A stretch of DNA of 64,000 bases from the NCBI GenBank assembly GCA_037013685.1, contig CM072894.1, positions 24,241,529-24,305,528 on the forward strand, in the 5' to 3' direction. Of the stretch, positions 38,393 to 49,200 are shown one piece after another. The position numbers and the translations under genes were made by a program. Under the pieces are notes generated by a model. It ran no database searches. It was not told where the DNA came from and worked only from the letters and a program-made list of their open reading frames with translations. The stretch comes from Acridotheres tristis (lineage: Eukaryota > Chordata > Aves > Passeriformes > Sturnidae). How positions within the stretch are numbered: the stretch's first letter is position 1; each line of letters opens with the position of its first letter.

Positions 38393-41002
38393 AGTATATT
38401 GTTTTATTACTGTTATGTTTTACTATTATTATTTTAGGGAAGTAAGTAACCAATCAACACATATGGTATTGGCAATGTATATAAGCTCCCATAAAAATGA
38501 TTGAGATTAAAAACAATTTAAAAATCCAGTAAATATAAATTCATATTATGACAATTGGATTTTGAGAGAAATCTTGTGAGTTCTTTTTTTTTTCTTTTGT
38601 ATTTGCAATGGCCAGAATGAAAGTCCTCATGATTGATGTTAGCTTTCAATTCTATGACTTGTTCCAGTTTGTGTCACAATATTTGACTGATGTAGGAGTG
38701 TATTGTTCTTTGTTTGGATTTTTTTTACTCAGTGATGTGTGACAGCATCACTTAGAAATCAGTACAGAAGCAGGGCAACATGTCAGCTTGATTTATTTAG
38801 CTGTTTTTCTGTTAACACTCCTCATCATGTTGGTAGAATGATCAGGTAGCTGGCACTAATGTCATTATGCAAGGGGCATTTTAATCACTCAATGAATAAG
38901 TATAATATTGCAAAAAAAAATTGGTTCCCCCGTATTTGGGAAGACATGTTTGAATAACATGTAGGAAGTTACCCAAGTTATCCAAGATATGCCAGTCAGC
39001 AAGAGGGTGGATAAGACTAGTTGAATGAGCTCTCCTGTCTGATTTGGTACCAACCAGATATTTTGCAAGCTGCTGAGTCACAAGGAAATACTAATTTTAA
39101 TAGCAGCCTTTTACACAAAAAGAGTCTTCATTAGTTTTCCTCTGCAGACAGACTCCAGTACATGCAGATTAATACTTTTACTACATTTCTGGCAGTTGCA
39201 TTCCCCTGGACATCGTGGGATCTGGATTAGGTATTAGTTACTGATATTACTCAGTATTTTAAATAGGGCAAATAAATCAGCACTTCAAGATCTTTTCCCT
39301 GGTTTGAGTTCCTGTTATCAGTTGTCATTGTATCTAGGTCTGGTTTATATTGGCAGTTTTTTGCCACTGGTGGGTTTACTCTTGAGTCCTCTGCACCAAC
39401 AATCACAATATTGACAATTTTCAAGACCATTTGATATCTTATGAGTTCTTTTAATCCTTGAATGAAAATTGCCTCCGGTCTTATGAAAGTGTTCATCAAC
39501 CTTGCTGTATCCAAACAAATGTAGGTAGGATGATCTGTAAGTGTAGTTTGAAAGAAGGGGCAAGCTGAGTGCTGATTGCACTGGGAATATCTCACAAGTG
39601 TCAAGTCTTCATTGAGTGTAAATGAAACATCAGTCTTTCTGATTAATTTACATAGGTGTCACCAGCTTGTTCAGGTTTCAATTAATTCCTCCCACCACCT
39701 CCCACCCCAATTCCAAATGTCTGGAATTAGAAAACAGAATTTCATTCTGAGCTGCAAGTGCACAGCTCTTTGCTTGAAATGCCCAAGAGGAAAGGCAGAG
39801 GTGTCCATTGCAGAGTGTGCATGGAAACAGCTCCACTCACTGACAGGAGTGTCCCACGTTTCCAAGGAATTACTTTAATCATTTTATTTCCCAGATTCCT
39901 AAAAGCACAGAAGAAATTGGATGGAGAGTTCTCTTCACTCTTAATATTCTCTCTCATACCTCTTTTTCTTTAATGGGTCTGTTTATTAATGTTATATTGG
40001 GGTAATTTGAAAGGACAATTTTTCTCTGTTTGTATAGAGACCATCATCTGATATAGCACATTATTACCACTGTATTAAATAAGAATTTTAAAAAAACCTC
40101 CAATTTTACTCTAAACTTTCCTCTTCTTCCAGTGGTATGCTGTTGTTTCCCTTTTACTGTTTTATTTTTTTTAATTCTTGATGGTGAAGAGTCTTTCCTG
40201 TGGGATAGGAGAACAATTTTGTGAAAAACATGAGAAGAATCTGACTTCACCTGTTTATTTTGATCATTTCATCAATCCTGTGGTGCCCTTGAGTAAACAT
40301 TTTCTTTAAAGTGTTTCATTGCCATCATTCCTCACGTCCTCTGCAGTATGAGTTTTTCAGCTCTCTCATGAAAGCTTCATATATATTCATCTTAAAGAAG
40401 CTCACACTGCACCACTGATCCTTGCTTTGCTCTCACCTATAATTCTTTTACACTTAATAGATTTTATCCATGGGCAAGTATTGTTTTAGGCTTTTTTCCA
40501 GTGTTTAGTCCTCTGAGCCAGTTTTCTACACAAAGGAGTTTACAGCAGCTCTCTGTGGAGAATGTTCTGGCCTTCACTTATACTGAGAGATCTAAACTAG
40601 CAGACCTGCATAGAGTAATATGTAGTGTTAAGAAGACACAAATCATTCATGGTCACAAATGAAATGTTTTAACTTTTGTAAAGTAATATTCAAACTAGAA
40701 ACTGTTGAGTTTCCACTTTTCTTTACCTTACCATTTGAGAATGAAGGAAAGAATCCACATTTCTCAGACAATTTCATCCCTCTGGTTGGTGCAATGTGAA
40801 CTTGGACAGGTCTGTGCCATAGCTCCCTGTTAGCTCCTCATTCTAAGAACGAGAGAGAGCTGAGTTATAGCCACAGTTCTGTTAGCAATGTGGACAAAGG
40901 GATGCTGAGATCTTCACTCTGAAAACCTGTAAGAAGATAGATGGATGTTCTTGTTTTTTTATATTTATATAAAAAATATTTATATTTATTGTGGGGAAAA
41001 AT

Positions 41003-41012
41003 GGGGGGGGGG
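41003..41012 (+). repeat. Poly-G tract, 10 bases
   Basis: An isolated G run in strongly AT-rich sequence, next to ATATTTATATTTATTG. A simple homopolymer. Confidence 0.93.
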
Positions 41013-41436
41013 TAGTGGCTATTTTTTGTTTGTCTCCTCTCTGTTGTTTCTAAAGTTGATATCCTGAAAAACAGGAACATGCTATTCCAAAGTGTTCCTC
41101 ACCTCCCACGTTAGTTTAACACATCCTGCAAAAACATTTTGTATAGCAGGAAAAAAAAAATCTAATCCTTGGGATAACCTGAACAACATTTAAATAGACA
41201 GAATATTAATACAGTTGAAAAATATTTGGAAAAGCAAAGCTGCAAGTCAAAGAGCATTCATTTCATTTCAGAAACAGAGGTGATCAGAGAGCAGTGTCTG
41301 TGTGGAGGGGAAGGTCATCAGCTCAATCCTTGGTGTTACTTCATTAGCTCTCGTTATGGGAGACATGACAAATATGGCAGGATGGGGGAAACAGGAGAAT
41401 TTTTAGTCACTGATCAAAATACAAAGGATATGATAT

Positions 41437-41462
41437 TAATGAAGAGAATTTTCTCTTCATTA
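41437..41462. repeat. Inverted repeat, 12-bp perfect arms, 2-nt centre
   Basis: Arms TAATGAAGAGAA (41437-41448) and TTCTCTTCATTA (41451-41462) are perfect complements separated by TT. The loop is too short for a stable RNA hairpin, so a DNA palindrome is the more natural reading. It lies about 135 bp before the octamer palindrome. Function is unknown. Confidence 0.85.
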
Positions 41463-41597
41463 CTGCTCTATGGAGAGAAAGTAGAGATGTCTGCAAAATT
41501 TTTAGACTCTAAGTTATCCAAGACATAATGGACAGAGTTGCTTTTTTTAAAATTTGCATTTTTAAAATTATTTTTCACATTAAGCACTATAATATAT

Positions 41598-41619
41598 ATT
41601 ATTTGCATATGCAAATAAT
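41598..41619. promoter_or_regulatory. Perfect 22-bp palindrome: double POU octamer
   Basis: The core ATTTGCATATGCAAAT (41601-41616) is two octamer motifs (ATTTGCAT and its complement ATGCAAAT) placed back to back without a spacer. The symmetry extends three more bases on each side. Octamers bind POU-domain factors (OCT1/OCT4, BRN families), and abutting inverted octamers can in principle load POU dimers. The flank to about 41720 looks conserved in style, with TCATCAGGGAGC, CAAGCAATTAG and a retained CpG at 41689-41690. Binding is inferred from the motif only. Confidence 0.5.
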
Positions 41620-41719
41620 TCATCAGGGAGCTTTATCACTGTCAAGCAATTAGTTTGATCTGAAGAACTTAAAAGCCCTAGCAAAGTCGGAGAAGCTACA
41701 ATGGTGAGACCATAGCAAA

Positions 41720-43549
41720 ACTGAATCTAAGCAGAGATTACTGCTAAGAGTTTCTGTGCTGCTTTATGGAAAGAGATGATGTCAGACGGTGCCAATGTCC
41801 CTCTTCTTTTTCATCCTGAAAAACATTTATTTGGATTACACCATGCTTAGTGTTTCTAGTCCTCCAGTCTGTAAAGATATCAGATAAAAGACTACAGAGG
41901 TGTCTTCTGTTATTTTTAAAGCTTCTTTGACCGTACCACGTTCACCCATGGTCTTTGTAAGCAGACTAAGCACTAATTTAGACTAAGAAGAAAAAAACAA
42001 ACAAACGAAAAAAGGTATTGCAAAGTTGCAAAGAGTTGACTGATATTTTTGTGACTATGCTGACACGTCTAACATGGCCCTCAAAAGGGGAAAGTTTCAT
42101 CATGGTAAAAGAAGAGGTAAATAGAAAAATAAAGCCTGAATTGCATATTCCTTTTCCTCATTGAGTTCTCTGAGTTTTTACATCTGAATGTGTTTCCCCA
42201 ACTAGAAAATGTCACAGATGTCCTCTGTTTAAATTCTGGGAGAAAATACATCAATAAATGCAACCTATTAAACCTTATCTCTGTTTTGTTGAGCTTTATA
42301 AATGTTACATGGTGATTGTTTCAGCTGGTATATGGAGTCTCAGTAACTGGAGAGGGAATATTAAAAGCCTGTGGCATTGGAATGGCAGATATAGAACCAG
42401 GAGCCATTTCTCTGAAGTTTTACTCTTTTCCCTCTAAAATACTATTTTTGAGAGACAGATAGTAGTTCTATATATTTGTATAGACGTTTATGCTTGTGCT
42501 TAAGAATACTCTGAATCATATCAATTATGAGAAATATATTAAATGTACTGGTGCCAAATCGATTTATGTCAAGTATTATTGATTTCAGTGAAGTTTCAGC
42601 TCAAGATATTTGTATGGTTTATTTGTTCATTATTTTTACTTGTGGCATTTCTGAAATCTAATTTAAAAAAGGATTAATCTTTATGTCAAATAAAATGTTT
42701 TTATTTTAAACAATTTTAGCCTTAAAAATACAAGTGGAAGATACTAATTTTGTATTAAAATGCATGAATTATTTTTCAATGTTTCATTTCAACAAAATGA
42801 AATTAAGTATTTCAATTGTACAGAATTTTTTTAATATAAAAGTGTTGAAAACAGCACGATGTTACAAAATGTCATTGCGAGGAGTCACAAGCGAAAAATA
42901 GGTGGAAAATGTTGTTTCCTACTACCTTTCAAGAAATGTGATTCTCTAATCACGCTGTTCAGACTCCCAGAATCATGATGAATAGCAGTTAACTGCAACT
43001 CCATGTACAATAGGCTCCATATGACACTTTTTGACCCTAAGAAATTTTTTAAATGCCCTGACCAAAATCACAACAGACCTGTTTCTTTTCTCCTTTAGAT
43101 CGGAGGTGATAATTGGTAACTAGAGGGGGAAGACAGGTTGTTATTAATAAACAAGAATCAGCAGGAAGTTAAGGAAAATGTTTCAAAATTTCAGTCTATT
43201 TTGTTTTCATTGTTTGTTTTGCTGCCAGCAATCCCTAATGGCAAGGATTATCTTTGCTTTAATTCCAGACCAAAATGAGTGAACCATTGTAGCTTCAGTA
43301 GGACACTAGGATATGAGTGAAACTCCTCAGAATGTGATGTGTGCTTTTTTTCCCCCCTTTTTTATTTCTTCCTCCCTTTATTATGTAGCAGATAGCAAAA
43401 GAAATGGGATGAACATTTTGCTGCTTGCTTCAAACCAGCTGGATTATTTCTAGTTGGCTGGTCATGTCTCCTACACCTAGTGATATAAATGATGGGCTAA
43501 GTTAAAATGGTCTGTGCTTTTTAATTTATTTTCCTTTTTTATTAAGACA
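41720..43549. other. Noncoding, AT-rich sequence
   Basis: Mostly plain AT-rich DNA. Around 42855-42895 there are three CpGs in a short span (AGCACGATG, CATTGCGAGG, AAGCGAAAA), which is unusual locally and might mark a small conserved piece. No gene found. Confidence 0.6.
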
Positions 43550-43720
43550 ATCCAGCAGATTGCTTTATTTTTCTTAATGGCAGCAGAAGGAGCATGAGTG
43601 AGCACGCCTGGACTCCTGGTCCCTGGAGAGCAATCACACATTTGTGCAGACATGCTCCTTGACCTGTGTTAAAAGGCTAATCCGAGAAAAACGGGGCAAT
43701 GAGGGCTCTCATTTGTGTGT
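43550..43720. other. Short candidate conserved noncoding block
   Basis: Non-repetitive text with several CpGs (GAGCACGCCTGG, CTAATCCGAGAAAAACGGGG) and a TTGACCTGTGTT nuclear-receptor-like half-site. It sits in otherwise AT-rich sequence. Function is inferred only from texture. Confidence 0.25.
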
Positions 43721-44460
43721 TTTCTGTGTTGTGGCATTCTCTTTCACCAGGTTTGTGGTGGTATGTTGCTGAGTGCTTTTTCATACAGTCAGGCTGCTTC
43801 CTCAAGCATTTCAATCCTTTATATAAAGGTGTATATTAGCTCCTTCAGTGTACATATATATTTTATACTAATATTTGAGAGTAATGGTTCCCTACTGCCT
43901 TTTATCAGCAACTTTGCTAAGCTGAAAAAGCATATGGACCCTGAATTCTGCATCTCTTCCTGTAACAAGCCCTGTTGCAGAGGAGATGAGTTTCTGCCAT
44001 GCTTGGAGTGGGCAGGTCTGAGTTTTGGAGCCTGTGATCTAGTCAAAATTTATCCTATGTTCAAAATTTCCACAGGTGTGTTCTAAATATTTCTCCTTTT
44101 GTCCTCCCTTTCTAATTACTTCAATGTACACCATCCTTACTTGATTCTATCTCCCAAAACATGTGTAAAACCAGAAACAAAAATAATATGGGCAAAGCAG
44201 GAGGAAAGCTCCTAAACAGTGTGTAAGATGAAAGTCATAAACTGAAGGAAAATTTCTGTATTGTTGTAGTTTAGTGATAGGTGGCTGAGAGTAGGAAAGC
44301 TAAATTCTAGTGCCTGATCTTCAGGCTTTTTTTCTTTTTTTATTATTGCTGTTATCAATAGCAAGTCTAATTGAAAAAAAGAAGTTTATGTGTGTGCATG
44401 CACGTCAGTTCTGCCTAATAACTTTTGAACTTGTTGCCCAATTTCAACCAAATTTGGCAT

Positions 44461-44496
44461 TGATAAAAATGTGATTTGAAATGTGATAAAAATGTG
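44461..44496 (+). repeat. TGATAAAAATGTG direct repeat
   Basis: The 13-base word occurs at 44461-44473 and 44484-44496 (period 23), at the left edge of a GT-rich tract. Confidence 0.85.
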
Positions 44497-44497
44497 T

Positions 44498-44616
44498 AGG
44501 GTTTTTTAATCTGTTTGGGGTTTGTGGTTGGGGGTATTGAGCTTTTTGAGGGGCAGGGTTGTTTGTATGCTTTTGGGTTTAGATGTTTTATTTTGTGGGT
44601 TTTGTTTGTTTTTCTA
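44498..44616 (+). repeat. GT-rich low-complexity tract
   Basis: The plus strand is almost only G and T, with G-runs (GGGG, GGGGG, GGGG, GGG) between T-rich spacers around 44517-44558. Loops of about 9, 15 and 2 bases make a G-quadruplex possible but weak. The opposite strand gives an artefactual 71-codon lysine/proline-rich frame. Confidence 0.75.
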
Positions 44617-45439
44617 ATGGAATCAATCACTGAATAAAACTGTGGAGAAGAGGAATGAGTGCTTCCCAGGAGAGAAAAGCTAGAGGGGTGAGCTCATCTG
44701 TGGGTTTACACACCAAAGAACCCTGGTTTTCAAATTCAGACTGTTTTCTGTCCCAGGAGCATTAAAATGCTGGGATAATGGAACCACCTTGCTTCCCTCT
44801 TGGGTTGTGGTGGGACAGAACTGTGGAAATGGCTGTGTTCAGATAAGTGGCAATTTAAGAGCAAATTGGCCAAATTCTATGGTGTGGTGTAAATTAAGGT
44901 TAAAAACAATATAAATATATTTTAAAACACCCTAACCCTTAAAATGTTTCTTACCAAATAATGAAACATAAATTTGCAAATGAAAAATAAACCAGAGTGT
45001 TCTGAGATAATTCTCGAAAAAGCAGCAAAACAGTATCTTCAGATAAAAATATTACAATATGAAAAGAATTGCCTGTTCCCAACGGAGGTAGTGGTGCCAG
45101 TTTTTGAGGTCAGTTTAACAAAAGTAAAACTACTTCTGATTTATTTGTACTCTTCATCCCATCATATATAATTTTTTTTTTGCATTTGGGAGCCAGTAAG
45201 GCAAAAGTCAGTCTTTCTCCTCAGCAGCCATCTAGACTTGACTCAAATTCTAAGTCAGAGTTCTCTCTCCCCTAATGGCCTGCCATGAAAGAGCTCAAGG
45301 TTTCTTGAAACACTATTTAAGGATTGGCAAGCAGTGAGGTTTGGGAGCTGGGAATGCTTGAGACAGCAGACTTTGTGCATGGAATTTACAGGGCTGATCA
45401 CTGTGGAAGGAATGCAGAGGGTGATCTGTCTCCATTGAT

Positions 45440-45890
45440 TCCAGGGTGTATCTAGAGAGATGAAGGGGTTAACCTGCCGGGTCAGTGTAATTGCTTTTAG
45501 CTGAGATGTGTGTGCACTGCCCTGGGTACATCAAGTGTGACAGCTGGTTCCCAGTGTAAGGACTCGTGGTTTTACACAGCTCATTCTGCAGAGAGCAGGC
45601 TCTGGAGAGACCCTAAGCAGGGCTTGCCTTGCTGCCTTACCCTGCCCTGTTTAGGCCCACCTGGGGCACGCTGGGTGTCCTTGCTGGCGTGGCTCACTGA
45701 GGAGGAGCTGGCAAGCTCTGCTGCTGGCAATGAGGAGGTTTTTCTGCCTGCTCTCTCTCTGTTGGCGTGCTGCCTGCTTTTGCAACCAGCAAGGCAGGGA
45801 CATCCTCCCCAGCAGCTCAGATCTAAATCCCAGATATGGAGATTGATTTCCAGCACAGCCTGTGCTGTGTATAAATCCTGGATCAAACAG
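45440..45890. other. Local GC-rich patch
   Basis: This is clearly richer in G and C than the neighbouring sequence, with repeated CTGGC/CTGCC and GAGCTGGCAAGC words. Overlapping open frames of 131 codons (plus, 45510-45905) and 101 and 82 codons (minus, 45581-45886 and 45651-45899) occur because GC-rich DNA has fewer stops. None resembles a known protein. A TGTATAAATCC at 45868-45878 could pass for a TATA box, but nothing supports a transcript. It may be an unannotated lncRNA exon, a regulatory patch or an old repeat. Confidence 0.3.
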
Positions 45891-45892
45891 GC

Positions 45893-45918
45893 TAATCATT
45901 GTTAATCACTGCTAATCA
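45893..45918 (+). promoter_or_regulatory. Three TAATCA motifs at exact 10-bp spacing
   Basis: TAATCA starts at 45893, 45903 and 45913, one helical turn apart, so the three sites face the same side of DNA. TAATCA and its complement TGATTA suit homeodomain proteins (HOX/PBX half-sites or OTX/PITX-like sites). The spacers differ (TTGT, CTGC), so this is a phased motif array or a diverged 10-bp tandem repeat. It lies at the 3' edge of a local GC-rich patch and just before other conserved-looking sequence. Confidence 0.5.
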
Positions 45919-45959
45919 GCATGATGGTGCCTGCAGACCTTTGCAGCCCTGCTTACTGG

Positions 45960-46200
45960 CTAGGGGGGACAAACTGCCAGTAGATGCTAAATCATTAACA
46001 GTTGCTGGTGAATTTAAGTAGCTGGTGGTGTTGAATTTAAGTGACTAGTGCTACTGTCACACACTGCCAAGAAATGAAATATTCCAGAGCTATGGCATCA
46101 CTGTGCATTTTTCTCAGCACGACTGTGATTCAGGCTGAGAAGCGTTCATCCGCCTCAGCACGTGAGCAAACTTAGTGGAAGAACTCCTTACAAACAAACT
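45960..46200. other. Candidate conserved noncoding block with a short internal duplication
   Basis: The block contains TGAATTTAAGT twice (46009-46019 and 46032-46042, 23 bp apart), then a CpG-retaining stretch (TCAGCACGACTGTGATTC, GAAGCGTTCATCCGCCTCAG, GCACGTGAGC with an E-box CACGTG). It lies just after the phased TAATCA motifs and may belong to the same regulatory region. The regulatory role is inferred. Confidence 0.3.
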
Positions 46201-46475
46201 CCAGAGTGCTCTACTTCTGATTATTTTTGAGTTTGTTTTTTTTTTTCATAACTACATTATAGGATATGTAGCACTCTGCTACCTGCAGTTTAGCATTTAC
46301 ACTCAGCACTTTGGCTGAAAGGATAACTAACACTGGATCTCAGACTTTATTATCTATCCTTATTGTTTACTTTATGGTTTAGTCTTGGATAGCTATGGAA
46401 TTCGGGAAACTTTCCTGTAGGCTACTGTGATTTTCATGCTTTTATTTGCACTACACAGCTTTGATTGTCTATCCT

Positions 46476-46514
46476 ATTTTTTTTCTTTTTTTTTTTTTTT
46501 TCTATTTCTTTCTT
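46476..46514 (+). repeat. T-rich tract
   Basis: Long T runs interrupted by single C or CTA, just before the 46.54-46.99 kb candidate conserved element. Confidence 0.9.
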
Positions 46515-46539
46515 TTAATTTGCAAATTGTATTTCCAAA

Positions 46540-46990
46540 TAGCAAGGAAATGTGGCAGGTAGTATAGTTGGAGAGAATTACGGCCCCTCTCTGGTAGTTA
46601 ATGTACCCTGAGCTTTTGGCTTAGGTGCCTCATAATGCCACATGAGGCATGTGGAAACTGCTCAGAAACACATTTGTTAGCTGTCATGTCAGTGCTTAAT
46701 TATATCTTCTGTTTCAGTGCATCATGCGTAAGTCTGCTAAATGTTCTGTGTGAATCCAAACCTGATTTATAGGCACAAAAGCACCTTAGAGAATACCAGT
46801 GGAATAAAAGAGCTCCCTTTAATGTGCTTTGCTATCTGCAGAGCTCACATTTAGTGTAACTTTGTTAATCTTTGAATCGGTAAACAATACTGCATACAGT
46901 GTGTAGCTTTAATTTAAGCAGATTGCTTACTTATGATCTTGTTCTCAGGTGTGCTGTGAAAATTAAATTTTCTTTCTTTGCTACATTGTA
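46540..46990. other. Candidate conserved noncoding element
   Basis: About 450 bp of complex, repeat-free sequence with retained CpGs (ATTACGGCCCC, CATCATGCGTAAG, TTGAATCGGTAAACAA) and clustered developmental-type motifs: GTAAACAA (forkhead-like) at 46880, TAATTTAAGC, TGATTTATAGG, and the mirror-like CCTCATAATGCCACATGAGG. It begins right after a long T-rich tract. It could be an enhancer, but conservation was not measured. Confidence 0.35.
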
Positions 46991-48939
46991 GGAAGAGTTG
47001 AAAATATGGTGTGTGTGTTTCTAGACTCTGCTGCTGCAATTCAGGGCAGTTCAAAGCCATGACAATACCACTGATTTATACCATCTAGTGTTCAGATTTT
47101 GCTTCTATTGGTGATGGGAAACAAAACACCATTTTGAGGCTGCAGCTTTCTCCCTGTAAGTCCCTGAACTAAGGGAATAGGGAGGGCAGGAGGGAGGAGA
47201 TTGTGCTTAGGTGAGAAAGTGAGATCTTGCTGCTGTATGCTGCGGGTGTTGCTGCATTCTTCTCAATAAATTATTTTTGTTCTCTCAGTTGGTTGCAGCA
47301 GCTTCAAGATGCCATAAGTGCTTTTGCTCTGAAATGAGATTTACTGAGTGCATGAGCCTGGAGCCTGTGAGCTTTTGGAAGCTGCTGAATAGTTGCTCTC
47401 TGCATGAACGGACTAAGGGCAAAGTAATATCACAACACTTGGAGAGTGATGTTCTCATGTGTCCTATGATGACAAATAAATAAGTTTGTTTGCTGTTTAC
47501 CAGGGAGGGTAATGCAATATCTCAATGCCTATCCAAACACTTCTAGGGACACTGGATGAAGGAATAAGCCTTTTCTGCTTTGAAACTTCTGGTAAGCCTC
47601 ATGAAGGGCTTGCTTAGACTGTTAATACACAGGAGTTTCTTGTGTTGGCAGCTGAAGCCTGTGCCTCTTTGCATTCCTTCTTGTCTGATCTAGTACATCT
47701 GAAAGGGTGTAAGGCCTGGAGTTTGCCAAATACCTGGAAGCTCTAAAAGATACCTCTCAAGGGGCTAGGTGGTGGAACTGAAACAGCCAACTTCAAATTT
47801 CTTGGTAAAGGAAGAAAATATGCTTGATAAATTTTGGGATCAGTGACAATTGTGGAAGCAGGTTAGTGATTTTGGTTGAAATGTTACCAATTTCCTTCTT
47901 AGAGTTCTGATAAGAAATGTTTTTGGTTTGTGGATTCCTGCACAGGACTTTCTCCATGAAGCTCAAAGCATGTGAGAAGGTGTTTGTAAGGAAGCCATCC
48001 AGCATGGGGATTGTCTTTCCTGAGAAACTGGTCAGCCGTGAAAACCTGTTGGGGTTCCCAAGGAAGAGATCAGGAGTTGGTGGTTCCTCTTGGAGAGGCA
48101 TTAGGGTGAGTGAGGATATGAGGTGAGGCTCTGTCTGGAATCAGGCAGTGGGAATGCACACCCTTAAAGAAAAGAACAAGATTTCTTTCACACTATGAAA
48201 TTGAAGTTAGCAGCAAAGTTTAGAAATTATACCAAGAAGCTAATTCCACAAATTAAATTTTATTTAAACCAATAAGCTTTTTACAATAGCTCAACTGACC
48301 TGGAATTTTATCCCACATAGCTCATGACCTTCAATGGGCTTAATGGGAGCAAGTGGAAATAACAACAAAGGTCAGAAATGAGCTTTTAAATATCAGCTTT
48401 GAATTGGAGAAAACTGTGGAGAAGCCAGATATTGCAGTTTCTTAAAACAAAGTTTGAAAACTTTAGATTGCAATTGCACAGGCTCTTTTTGGAAGAGAGA
48501 TGAAATGTCTTTAAAATGCTTTTATGCACATAACATATAAGGTTATGAAGCTTTTTTCCTTTTTTCTCCTTTCATCATGGTTGCTTACCACAGGCATTTC
48601 CCTTTTTAAACTTCATAGTATAAACCCTGGTGCAGCTGCATTGTTCTTCACCTTAGCTGAAGATAAACCAGGGAAGATTTGCATAGCTACAGTTGTTTAT
48701 CTCTGCTGTTTTCTCACCATGTTCTCACCATGCCCAGCAGGCATGGTAGGAATTCATCATTTAGGGTGACTTTATACAATCCATGAAATCCAGAAATTTC
48801 ACTAGGAGAGGAAGTAGCTGAAATCAGTCAGTCTGTACTGTTTGCAAGGCAGTTCTTCAATGATAATACTTGCAAGACTATTTAATGAAGATGCCTAGGT
48901 TTGGTTATATAAATACACACATGTAAAAACCCAGATGAT
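46991..48939. other. Noncoding sequence
   Basis: A splice-acceptor-like TTTTTGTTCTCTCAG ends at 47289, but no matching donor or protein-like exon follows that I can defend. 47.8-48.1 kb has overlapping 102-codon (minus) and 69-codon (plus) frames without domains. Short tandem repeat at 48711. Confidence 0.6.
48711..48732 (+). repeat. Two-copy tandem repeat, 11-bp unit
   Basis: TTCTCACCATG is repeated head to tail without change. A short slippage duplication. Confidence 0.9.
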
Positions 48940-49200
48940 GTCCTTTATCTTGTTAGATCATCACAGTGGATTGCAGTCTGTGCAGTACGGAGTGAAACAC
49001 CTTTTAATTATTGAAGGATAGACTGTCTCTGCAAATTAGCTCCCTTTAAAATTTGGAACAGTTTAGGGCTTACACAGGGGTCTTGGAATCATAATCTTCA
49101 GGGCTTTAAAAGCTGCTAGGAGTTGTCACAGGAAGAGGGAATTCAAAATTATTGCTGCAGTATGCCAGCCAAGGAAGTCAGCTGTGCCTGAGGCAGACAC
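48940..49200. other. Short candidate conserved noncoding block
   Basis: The block contains GTGCAGTACGGAG, CTTTTAATTATTGAAGG, TTGCAAATTAGC-like words (GCAAATTAGCTCCC) and GCAGTATGCCAGCC. It is repeat-free and denser in recognisable motifs than its flanks. No frame runs through it. Confidence 0.22.

Larger units (their letters stand above)
37001..41436. other. Noncoding, AT-rich sequence
   Basis: TA-rich tract at 38326-38392 and G10 at 41003. The 117-codon (39251-39604, minus) and 100-codon (39576-39878 and 41226-41528, plus) frames look like chance. 36985-37060 has an old-repeat feel (GGGCCACGAATCACC and neighbouring text), but I could not assign it. Confidence 0.6.
43721..45439. other. Noncoding sequence with GT-rich tract
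   Basis: A 123-codon plus frame at 43715-44086 has a hydrophobic start but no domain, and is overlapped on the minus strand by a 75-codon frame. The GT-rich tract at 44498-44616 is the only structured feature. Confidence 0.6.

Noticed and set aside
43715..44086. 123-codon frame with a hydrophobic, cysteine-containing start resembling a signal peptide
   Set aside because: No domain follows, and the region has T-rich codons that give phenylalanine, leucine and serine by composition alone.
45510..45905. 131-codon frame in the GC-rich patch, with leucine-rich stretches
   Set aside because: GC-rich DNA lacks stop codons, and the minus strand is open over the same bases. The apparent hydrophobic segments come from CTG/GCC-rich composition.
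47265..47483. Splice-acceptor-like pyrimidine tract plus AG followed by an open frame
   Set aside because: No donor, no homologous protein and no second exon. Such acceptor-like strings are common in AT-rich DNA.
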